From Calditrichia bacterium (GTDB lineage Bacteria; Calditrichota; Calditrichia; JAJRVZ01), in NCBI GenBank assembly GCA_030634505.1, contig DAOWAQ010000031.1, positions 1 through 10,897 on the forward strand: a stretch of DNA of 10,897 bases, given 5' to 3'. The position numbers and the translations under genes are program-made. Under the pieces are notes generated by a model. The model did no database searches. It saw only the letters and a program-made list of their open reading frames with translations, and was not told the DNA's origin. This document shows, piece by piece, positions 1 through 6,697 of this stretch. The first letter of the stretch is position 1, and each line of letters opens with the position of its first letter.

Positions 1-6
1 AAAATT

Positions 7-765
7 TCATTTAGAATCTTTTTTAGAATAGTTAACATAAATGATTAAACCAATACCTGCAAAAAACAATAAAACACTCAATACCTGTGCCAATGAAAAA
101 GTATCAAACAACACATTTGGATTTGTTCTCCAAAATTCTGTAAAGAATCTCTCGCACCCCATAAATACTGCAAACAAACCAAAAATTGTTCCTCTTGCAA
201 ATTTTTTCTTTCTTATCGACCATAGTATACCAAACAAAGTAAATAGCAATATAAAATCATACACCGGTGTCGGGTGAACCAGATTTTTTGTCGGAACTAC
301 CCCATTAGGAAAAGACATAGCCCAAGGTACATCTGTAGGAGGTCCGTAATCGCCATCTCCCGCTAAGAAACACCCCACTCTTCCAAAACCTTGTCCCATT
401 AATAATAAAGGTCCCATCAGGTCTGCTACAAGCATGGCAGGTAATTTTTTTCTTCTAATCCATAAAAGTACTGCTAAAAAACCACCTATCAATCCGCCAT
501 ACCACACCAGTCCCGCTCCGGAAAAAACTGATCCCCAAAAATCATGAGAAAGCAATTCAGGGTTTTCAATTAAATAATAAATTTTTGATCCAACTATTCC
601 TCCAATTAAGGCGGCAATGATTATTGATCCTGCCTGCTCCTTATCACGACCCACTCTAGCTAATTCTCGTTCTAATAAAAATCCAGCCATTAAAAAACCT
701 ATTGCAGCCATTAAACCAAAACTGTATATAGTCACCGGACCTATTTTTAATAATTCTGGATACAT
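7..765 (-). CDS. lgt: Prolipoprotein diacylglyceryl transferase (Lgt)
   Basis: Inner-membrane enzyme that moves diacylglycerol from phosphatidylglycerol to the lipobox cysteine of prolipoproteins, the first step of lipoprotein maturation. The 252-residue protein has the usual size and multi-helix hydrophobic profile, with membrane segments near residues 13-31, 46-66, 84-103, 110-125, 170-183, 192-203 and 225-245. The Lgt signature lies at 126-141 (GFGRVGCFLAGDGDYG). Other family landmarks are YGG at 89-91, HPTPVYD at 164-170 and EFWR ending at Arg213, matching the essential C-terminal Arg of E. coli Lgt. The signature differs from E. coli: Cys replaces the Asn of GRxxNFxN, GDGDYG replaces the NGE part, and Tyr replaces the His of HGGL. 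I recall this variant from other phyla, so the enzyme is probably active. The ATG at 763-765 is preceded by CGAGG about 10 nt upstream. The stop is TGA. It diverges from the amino-sugar cluster. Confidence 0.95.
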   Translation of the reverse strand: MYPELLKIGPVTIYSFGLMAAIGFLMAGFLLERELARVGRDKEQAGSIIIAALIGGIVGSKIYYLIENPELLSHDFWGSVFSGAGLVWYGGLIGGFLAVLLWIRRKKLPAMLVADLMGPLLLMGQGFGRVGCFLAGDGDYGPPTDVPWAMSFPNGVVPTKNLVHPTPVYDFILLFTLFGILWSIRKKKFARGTIFGLFAVFMGCERFFTEFWRTNPNVLFDTFSLAQVLSVLLFFAGIGLIIYVNYSKKDSK

Positions 766-1021
766 ATTTTTAAAACCTCGATTTTAATTTAGTCGTTATT
801 ATTTTATGGACAATTTGATAAATTAATTAAACTAAAACAAATATATTTACTTAATTTACATGCAGTTAAATCAAAATTAATTAAATATAATCCATTAAGC
901 ACATATTATATTCTCTCTTGTATATTCCTAATCAACCCCTCAAAATTTAGATTCCAATATTCAATATTTTTTTGTATATTTAGATAGTTAATTAAGTGAA
1001 CAAATTAATTAAGGTACTTAT
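766..1021. other. Divergent intergenic region between lgt and the amino-sugar cluster
   Basis: This 256-nt, very AT-rich stretch holds no convincing gene and should contain the promoters for both lgt (leftward) and the fusion gene (rightward). On the minus strand, TATATTTG (845 to 838) matches the Bacteroidota -7 motif TAnnTTTG, but no well-spaced -33 TTTG was found. On the plus strand, TATATTTA (975-982) is a one-mismatch version, again without a clear partner. The palindrome TTAATTAA occurs four times (823-830, 877-884, 988-995, 1005-1012). The last copy overlaps the AAGG Shine-Dalgarno (1011-1014) of the fusion gene. Promoter positions are guesses; the lack of coding content is clear. Confidence 0.6.
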
Positions 1022-3376
1022 ATGGCAGCCAAATCAAAATCTTCATCTATTTCAAAAGTGGAGAGTATCGCCGCAAAAAATTCCGGGCAGAAACTTCGAT
1101 ATTCTCCTACTGAAAAATCAAATGTTATAATAGTTCCAAATTTTCCAGTGTTGGGCAAACTAACTGCTTTACGATTCATTGAATGGACACAAAATAATGA
1201 AGACGGTGTAGTTTCCCTTCCCACCGGAAAAACTCCTGAGCATTTTATCAAATGGATTACACATTTTTTAAACACATGGGATATAAAAGAAACAAAAATT
1301 GCATTGGAAGAATCCGGAGTAGATCCATCAAAAAAACCAAATATGAAGAGTTTACATTTTGTTCAAATTGATGAATTCTACCCAATAAATACGCAACAGC
1401 ATAACAGTTTCTATTATTATGTAAATAAATATTATATAAAAGGTTTTGGATTAGACCCTAAAAAAGCACTATTGATTAATCCAAATACCATAGGGATTCC
1501 CGCAGGTGAATCTATAGAGTCTATTTGGCCAAACAGCATTGTCGATCTGGATTTACGAGTAAAACAATCAAAGAATGCTCATGAAGCAAGACAAAAAAGA
1601 GTCCTCGAATCAGTTGACCAGTTTTGTACTGAATACGAAAGTAAAATCCGCAGTTTAGGTGGAATTGGATTTTTTCTGGGAGGCATAGGCCCGGATGGTC
1701 ATATTGGATTTAATGTAAAAGGTTCTGATCATTATTCTACCACAAGACTTACTCCTACCAACTATGAAACACAAGCAGCAGCAGCCTCCGATTTAGGAGG
1801 AATTGAAATTTCACGTCGCCGCCTTGTTATAACTATTGGACTACAAACTATGGTATTTAATCCTGACGCTGTTGCAATTATAATTGCCTCCGGTGAAGCA
1901 AAAGCTAAAATTGTTAAACAAGCAATTCAGGAAAATAAAAACAATGAGTTTCCGGCAACAGTATTGCAGGATTTAAAAAACTCATGCTTCTACCTCACTT
2001 CCGGAGCCGCAAAACTATTAACTGAACGACGGTTTTATGAGTTAAGCAATAAAGAGAGAATATCTGAATTAGATAAACATCGTATTATAGTGGATTTAGC
2101 ATTAACAAAAGGAAAAGCAATTAAAAAATTAACAATTAATGATTTAAAAAGTATTAGAAGCAGTAATTTAATTTACGAACAAAACCAACAGCAATATAAA
2201 AAGATGCTGATAGATATTGAACAGGTAATGCAGGATAGATTTACTTCAACACTTGAAATCCCGATAAATAAAACTTTTTTTCATACTGCTCCTCATCATG
2301 ATGATATTATGTTAGGATACCTACCCTATCTGATTCGATTGATTCGCGAACCTTCCAATATCCATTTTTTTAATTATTTAACAAGCGGATTCACAGCCGT
2401 TACCAACAAATATATGTATGACCTTGTTAAAAGATTAAAATGGTTTGTAGATCACTCGGATTTTAAAACTATGGCTAAACAAAACTTTTTTGATCCGCAA
2501 AATATAATTGCCAGAAATCAAGATGTACTATTATTTTTGGATGGGGTTGCTGCAAACAGACATTTGGTAAAAGAAAAAGCTGAATCACAAAGATTGCTTC
2601 GAAATATGATAGAAATATATGAAGAAGATAGTTTTTCGAATTTAAATAATAGAATAGATGAATTACTTAACTATTTTAAAACTCAATATCCGGGTAAAAA
2701 AGATTTGGCTTTTATCCAACAGCTGAAGGGAATGACAAGAGAATGGGAGGCAGATTTACTGTGGGGATATTTCGGATTTAATTGTTCTTCAGTAATTCAC
2801 TCACGATTGGGATTTTATAAAGGTGATATATTTACAGAAGAACCACAAATAAGCCGTGATGTTTTACCTATCCTAAAAAATCTCAAAAAGACTAATCCAA
2901 ATGTAGTTTCAGTTGCTCTTGACCCTGAAGGAAGCGGACCTGATACACATTATAAGGTCTTACAAGCAGTTTCAGAGGCATTGAAAATATATTCCCAAGA
3001 ATGCCCGGATTGTGATATTGAAGTTTGGGGATATAGAAATGTATGGTATCGATTTCATCCATCGGAAGCGAATGCATTTGTCCCTGTTACATTGAATACC
3101 TTTGCAATAATGCAGAATTCTTTTATGAAATGTTTCGGTTCACAGGCTGAAGCATCTTTCCCAAGCCATGAATATGATGGACCATTTTCTTTACTTGCAC
3201 AGAGAATTCAGGTTGAACAATATCAAATGTTGAATACCTTATTAGGTCAATCATTTTTTTATGAAAGTCCGGATTCAAGAACTCGTTCTACACGTGGTTT
3301 GGTTTTGTTTAAAAAGATGAATCTTGAAGAATTTTTTGATGTGTCTGCTGAAATCAAGAAATCCGCAGAAAACTAA
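1022..3376 (+). CDS. Glucosamine-6-phosphate deaminase-like / PIG-L (LmbE) deacetylase fusion
   Basis: A 784-residue two-domain protein, probably cytosolic (no signal peptide seen). Residues ~35-340 form a NagB-like sugar-phosphate isomerase fold, with the phosphate-binding loop SLPTGKTP (65-72), IDEFY with Asp117-Glu118 (E. coli D72-E73) and GGIGPDGHIGFN (220-231) with Asp225 and His227 (D141, H143). The catalytic Glu148 of NagB is Val232 here, so deamination may be altered or lost. After a linker (~340-415) comes a PIG-L/LmbE-type domain. APHHDDIMLGY (423-433) corresponds to the PHPDDE zinc motif but has Ile for the Glu. Asp640-His643 in GSGPDTHYKVL is the likely third zinc-ligand region. 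About 130 residues are inserted between these motifs. PIG-L enzymes remove N-acyl groups from GlcNAc derivatives. I recall similar fusions annotated as NagB in Bacteroidota. It starts at ATG with AAGG 7 nt upstream and is the first gene of the cluster. Substrate unknown. Confidence 0.85.
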   Translation: MAAKSKSSSISKVESIAAKNSGQKLRYSPTEKSNVIIVPNFPVLGKLTALRFIEWTQNNEDGVVSLPTGKTPEHFIKWITHFLNTWDIKETKIALEESGVDPSKKPNMKSLHFVQIDEFYPINTQQHNSFYYYVNKYYIKGFGLDPKKALLINPNTIGIPAGESIESIWPNSIVDLDLRVKQSKNAHEARQKRVLESVDQFCTEYESKIRSLGGIGFFLGGIGPDGHIGFNVKGSDHYSTTRLTPTNYETQAAAASDLGGIEISRRRLVITIGLQTMVFNPDAVAIIIASGEAKAKIVKQAIQENKNNEFPATVLQDLKNSCFYLTSGAAKLLTERRFYELSNKERISELDKHRIIVDLALTKGKAIKKLTINDLKSIRSSNLIYEQNQQQYKKMLIDIEQVMQDRFTSTLEIPINKTFFHTAPHHDDIMLGYLPYLIRLIREPSNIHFFNYLTSGFTAVTNKYMYDLVKRLKWFVDHSDFKTMAKQNFFDPQNIIARNQDVLLFLDGVAANRHLVKEKAESQRLLRNMIEIYEEDSFSNLNNRIDELLNYFKTQYPGKKDLAFIQQLKGMTREWEADLLWGYFGFNCSSVIHSRLGFYKGDIFTEEPQISRDVLPILKNLKKTNPNVVSVALDPEGSGPDTHYKVLQAVSEALKIYSQECPDCDIEVWGYRNVWYRFHPSEANAFVPVTLNTFAIMQNSFMKCFGSQAEASFPSHEYDGPFSLLAQRIQVEQYQMLNTLLGQSFFYESPDSRTRSTRGLVLFKKMNLEEFFDVSAEIKKSAEN

Positions 3377-3446
3377 ACTTTAAGAAAATAATTAAATATT
3401 GAATTATTAATTTAAAAATCACAATTATATTGAAGGGAAAGTAACA

Positions 3447-3689
3447 ATGGTGACTGATGAAATACAAACAAAAGTAAAGCAGGTTATTTCAAATGTATTA
3501 AAAATAAGCGCAGATGAACTTTCAAATGATGCTAATTTTATTTTTGATCTAGGAGCTGATTCAATGCAAAGTTTAGAATTAGTAGCAGCTTTTGAGGAGG
3601 AATTTGATATTGAAATGGATCAGGAAAAAGCATTGGAAATTCAAAGTGTCGCAGATGCCGTAGTATTCATTGAAAATTGTCTCAACTAA
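3447..3689 (+). CDS. Acyl carrier protein
   Basis: An 80-residue acidic four-helix carrier protein. Ser39 in DLGADSMQSLELV is the predicted 4'-phosphopantetheine attachment site, so holo-synthase would load it with a thiol arm that carries acyl groups as thioesters. Length and the C-terminal helix pattern (ALEIQSVADAVVFIEN) fit the family throughout. Helix II reads DSMQSLEL where housekeeping AcpP usually has DSLDxVEL, so the acidic residue two after the Leu is absent. This suggests a specialised carrier and not the main fatty-acid ACP, and no fab gene lies nearby. It follows the fusion gene after 70 nt and precedes the acyl-CoA synthetase by 11 nt, the latter pointing to co-transcription. 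ATG start with AAGGG (3433-3437) upstream. ACP identity is near certain; the client pathway is unknown. Confidence 0.93.
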   Translation: MVTDEIQTKVKQVISNVLKISADELSNDANFIFDLGADSMQSLELVAAFEEEFDIEMDQEKALEIQSVADAVVFIENCLN

Positions 3690-3691
3690 TC

Positions 3692-3697
3692 GGGGGG
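3692..3697 (+). promoter_or_regulatory. G-run ribosome binding site deciding the synthetase start
   Basis: A run of six G lies 3 nt before ATG 3701 and just after the ACP stop. It is the only Shine-Dalgarno-like purine tract here. It supports the ATG over the in-frame TTG at 3677, which would sit inside the ACP gene with no ribosome site of its own. Confidence 0.5.
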
Positions 3698-3700
3698 TTA

Positions 3701-5833
3701 ATGTCATCTGAATTTGAAATTAAACAAGAAAATCTAAAGAAAATTTTTTACCCCGAATCACTTGCGATTGTGGGTGCAACAAAGATTACCGGAACTGTAC
3801 CTAATGATATTATAACTAATATTCTTCGAACAAATTTTCAGGGAGTAGTTTTTCCTGTTAGTCCTAAAGAAAGATTTATAAACGCTGTTAAGTGCTATAA
3901 ATACATTATTGATATCGAAGATCAGATCGATCTGGCAATCCTTGTGTTTCCAAGTTCAGTTTGTCATATGGCATTAGAACAATGTGGGCAAAAAGGAATT
4001 AAATCTGCAATAATTATAAGTGCAGGTTTTAAAGAAGTTGGCGGTAATGGAATTGAAAGAGAAAAGCAAATTATTAGTATTGCACATAAATACGGTATGT
4101 CTTTTATTGGACCTAATTGTTTAGGAGTAATTAATACCGACCCTACTTCATTGTTAAATGCATCATTCGCACGCAAAATGCCGGAAGAAGGAAGTATAGC
4201 ATTTTTATCCCAAAGTGGCGCATTATGTACTGCTGTATTGGATTATGCACAGGCAAAACAAATTGGTTTTTCTAAATTTGTTAGTTTTGGTAACAAAGCC
4301 GATATTTCTGAGATCGATTTACTTTATTACTTAAAAAATGATCCAAAGACAAAAGTAATTTTATTGTATCTTGAAGAAATATCTGACGGTCGTGAATTGA
4401 TGAAAGCAGCTAGGGAAATAATTCGTGATACGGGAAAACCTATCCTTGCAATAAAATCAGGTAGAACTTCCGAAGGTGCTTCAGCCGCCGCGTCCCATAC
4501 CGGTTCTCTTGCCGGAAGTGATGAAATAATAAATGCAGCTTTCGAACAAGCAGGAATTATTCGCTGTAATGACATTGAAGATATGTTTAATACTGCCATA
4601 GCCCTTACTTATCAGCCTTTACCAAAAGACAATAGAATCGCAATAATTACCAACGCAGGAGGTCCGGGAGTACTAACTACTGATGCAGCCATAAATGATG
4701 GTTTGAAATTGGCACAGTTTTCTGAAAAGACAACAGAAATTTATAAAAAGAGTCTCCCCACAACTGCAAATATAAAAAACCCGGTAGATGTTATTGGTGA
4801 CGCCAGGGCTGACAGGTATCATGTTGCGATTTCTCAAGCTTTGAAAGATGAAAATGTAGACGCAGCTTTTGTTATTCTAACACCACAATCTATGACCGAT
4901 ATTGATACCATTGCCACAGAAATTTGCCAGGTTGCCGGCCACTATGATAAACCTGTATATACTTCGTTTATGGGGGAGGCTGATGTTGCTTCTGGAATTA
5001 AAATATTACAAAAAGCTAAGATTCCCCATTACCTATTACCTGAATCAATGAGTAAATCACTTGCAAGAGCTTTTCGATTTAGTCAAAGGCTAAATTTCAA
5101 GAATGAAGAAGTAATAAAAGAAAGAAAGTTTGAAACAAATAAAGCAAATAAAATTTTAAATGAGGCAATTAGAAATAAACGTAACTACTTACCGGAAGAA
5201 GAAGCAATAGAAATTTTAAAATGTTATGGTTTGCCAGTTTTAGATAATGGATTAGCAAAATCAGAAAATGAAGCGATTTCTATTGCTGAAAATATTGGGT
5301 ATCCAGTTGTTATGAAAATCATCTCTGATGATATCGTTCATAAGTTTGATGTAGGTGGGGTCGTTATTAATATTAAGAATAAAACAGAATCAAAATCTGC
5401 ATATAACTCTATTATAACAAATGTAAAAAATAAAATACCTGAAGCAAAAGTAAAAGGTATCTTTGTAACTAAAATGATACCAAAAGGTGAAGAAGTGATT
5501 CTGGGTATAAAACGGGATCCAGCATTTGGTGCTGTTGTTATGTTTGGATTTGGTGGTATATTTGTTGAAATTTTTAAAGACGTAAATTTTCGTGTAGCCC
5601 CTCTTAACGATAGTGAAGCATTGAAAATGATTTATGATATTAAATCAATAAAAATACTTACCGGCGCCAGGGGAAGATCAGTAAAAGACATTGGCAGCAT
5701 CCAGGATTCAATTGTTAGAATTACTCAATTAGCTGTTGATTGTCCCCAAATAAAGGAATTGGATATTAATCCATTAATCGTTCTTGAAGAAAAAAAGGGT
5801 TGTTACGTAGCAGATGCTAAAATTATGCTTTAA
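3701..5833 (+). CDS. NDP-forming acyl-CoA synthetase (fused alpha-beta, acetate--CoA ligase type)
   Basis: Interconverts acyl-CoA + NDP + Pi with acid + CoA + NTP. In many anaerobes this conserves ATP from acetyl-CoA; run in reverse it activates acetate or other acids. The 710-residue protein carries the full family order: CoA-binding Rossmann domain (~10-140; SLAIVGATK at 20-28 and IGPNCLGV at 136-143), succinyl-CoA ligase-like domains (~165-300), a linking domain (~310-465) and an ATP-grasp beta part (~485-710). The phosphohistidine is His266 in AASHTGSLAG, with the partner Glu in LYLEEI (225-226). The second catalytic His of the ADP-forming acetyl-CoA synthetases is His547 in VHKFDVGGV. 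DINPL (688-692) is the usual ATP-grasp ending. There is no GNAT domain, so it is not the protein acetyltransferase (Pat/PatZ) fusion. ATG 3701 follows a G-rich site. An in-frame TTG at 3677 would add 8 residues overlapping the ACP gene, which I reject. Acid specificity cannot be read from sequence. Confidence 0.93.
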   Translation: MSSEFEIKQENLKKIFYPESLAIVGATKITGTVPNDIITNILRTNFQGVVFPVSPKERFINAVKCYKYIIDIEDQIDLAILVFPSSVCHMALEQCGQKGIKSAIIISAGFKEVGGNGIEREKQIISIAHKYGMSFIGPNCLGVINTDPTSLLNASFARKMPEEGSIAFLSQSGALCTAVLDYAQAKQIGFSKFVSFGNKADISEIDLLYYLKNDPKTKVILLYLEEISDGRELMKAAREIIRDTGKPILAIKSGRTSEGASAAASHTGSLAGSDEIINAAFEQAGIIRCNDIEDMFNTAIALTYQPLPKDNRIAIITNAGGPGVLTTDAAINDGLKLAQFSEKTTEIYKKSLPTTANIKNPVDVIGDARADRYHVAISQALKDENVDAAFVILTPQSMTDIDTIATEICQVAGHYDKPVYTSFMGEADVASGIKILQKAKIPHYLLPESMSKSLARAFRFSQRLNFKNEEVIKERKFETNKANKILNEAIRNKRNYLPEEEAIEILKCYGLPVLDNGLAKSENEAISIAENIGYPVVMKIISDDIVHKFDVGGVVINIKNKTESKSAYNSIITNVKNKIPEAKVKGIFVTKMIPKGEEVILGIKRDPAFGAVVMFGFGGIFVEIFKDVNFRVAPLNDSEALKMIYDIKSIKILTGARGRSVKDIGSIQDSIVRITQLAVDCPQIKELDINPLIVLEEKKGCYVADAKIML

Positions 5834-5861
5834 TTTAAAAAATTAATATTAAAAATTTACC

Positions 5862-5866
5862 GGAGG
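5862..5866 (+). promoter_or_regulatory. Strong Shine-Dalgarno of nagB
   Basis: A GGAGG core sits 4 nt before ATG 5871 in a 37-nt AT-rich gap. It fixes the start, which also matches the MRxI N-terminus of E. coli NagB. Confidence 0.75.
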
Positions 5867-5870
5867 AAAA

Positions 5871-6686
5871 ATGAGAATCGTAATTCAGGAAAATTATAGT
5901 GCACTAAGCAAATGGGTAGCAAATTACATTGTAGAAAGAATAAACGAATTTAAACCAACAAAGGAAAGGCCATTTGTGCTAGGACTTCCAACCGGTTCTT
6001 CTCCATTAGGTACATATCAAGAGTTAATTGAAATTCACAAGCGCGGTGAATTGTCATTTCAAAATGTAGTAACTTTTAATATGGATGAATATGTAGGGAT
6101 TTCATATGATCATCCCGAAAGTTATCATTATTTTATGTTTCATAATTTTTTTAATCATATAGATATACCTGATGAAAACATACATTTACTTGATGGCAAC
6201 GCCGAAGATCTTGAAAAAGAATGTGAAAATTTTGAAAAAGCTATCGCTAAACATGGTGGTATTGAATTATTTCTCGGAGGAATTGGTCCTGACGGTCATA
6301 TAGCTTTCAATGAACCGGGTTCCTCATTAACCTCAAGAACCAGAGTAAAAACATTAAGTTACGATACAATTTTGGCTAATTCACGATTCTTTGATAACGA
6401 TATAAAAAAAGTACCTAAAACTGCTTTGACTGTTGGCGTTGGAACTGTTATGGATGCCCATGAAGTTCTAATAATTATTAGTGGATTTAATAAAGCTCGT
6501 GCTTTACGAATGGTTGTTGAAGGAGGCATTAGTCATATGTGGACGGTTTCAATGATCCAGTTACATCAAAAAGCTATTATTGGTTGTGATGATGCTGCTA
6601 CTATGGAATTACAGGTAGAAACCGTAAAATATTTTAAAGACATGGAAAAAATCGCCGGTAATATTATACCTGATCTGGATATGTAA
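5871..6686 (+). CDS. nagB: Glucosamine-6-phosphate deaminase
   Basis: Converts glucosamine-6-phosphate and water to fructose-6-phosphate and ammonia, linking amino-sugar breakdown to glycolysis. The 271-residue protein aligns almost without gaps to E. coli NagB, so residue numbers coincide: Asp72-Glu73 in NMDEYVG, Asp141, His143 and Glu148 in GPDGHIAFNEP, and the phosphate loop GLPTGSSP (38-45). The allosteric-site residues known from E. coli are also present: Ser151, Arg158 and Lys160 in SRTRVKTL, and Tyr254 in VKYF. It is therefore predicted to be a hexamer activated by GlcNAc-6-phosphate. It lies 37 nt after the acyl-CoA synthetase and 11 nt before the DUF4954 gene. It is the second NagB-fold protein of the cluster and the only one with an intact deaminase site. 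No nagA of the amidohydrolase type lies in the window. Confidence 0.97.
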   Translation: MRIVIQENYSALSKWVANYIVERINEFKPTKERPFVLGLPTGSSPLGTYQELIEIHKRGELSFQNVVTFNMDEYVGISYDHPESYHYFMFHNFFNHIDIPDENIHLLDGNAEDLEKECENFEKAIAKHGGIELFLGGIGPDGHIAFNEPGSSLTSRTRVKTLSYDTILANSRFFDNDIKKVPKTALTVGVGTVMDAHEVLIIISGFNKARALRMVVEGGISHMWTVSMIQLHQKAIIGCDDAATMELQVETVKYFKDMEKIAGNIIPDLDM

Positions 6687-6687
6687 C

Positions 6688-6692
6688 GGAGG
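6688..6692 (+). promoter_or_regulatory. Shine-Dalgarno supporting a TTG start
   Basis: GGAGG starts one base after the nagB stop and lies 5 nt before TTG 6698. It supports this TTG as start codon; the first in-frame ATG comes far inside the conserved domain. Confidence 0.75.
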
Positions 6693-6697
6693 ATAAC

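Noticed and set aside
838..845. TATATTTG on the minus strand as a Bacteroidota-type -7 promoter element for lgt
   Set aside because: The motif match is exact, but the nearest TTTG (875 to 872) leaves a 26-nt spacer, longer than the usual spacing, so it is mentioned only as a possibility.
3387..3408. AATAATT/AATTATT inverted repeat in the 70-nt gap between the fusion gene and the ACP
   Set aside because: Pure A/T stem with no following T-run; too weak to call a terminator or operator in such AT-rich DNA.
3677..3700. Alternative TTG start for the acyl-CoA synthetase, overlapping the end of the ACP gene
   Set aside because: No ribosome site precedes it, the eight added residues are unlike the family N-terminus, and ATG 3701 follows a G-rich tract.
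4327..4599. Open frames antisense to the synthetase and to other long genes
   Set aside because: They lie wholly inside well-supported genes on the other strand, have no family features and no ribosome sites, and are by-products of the real coding frames.
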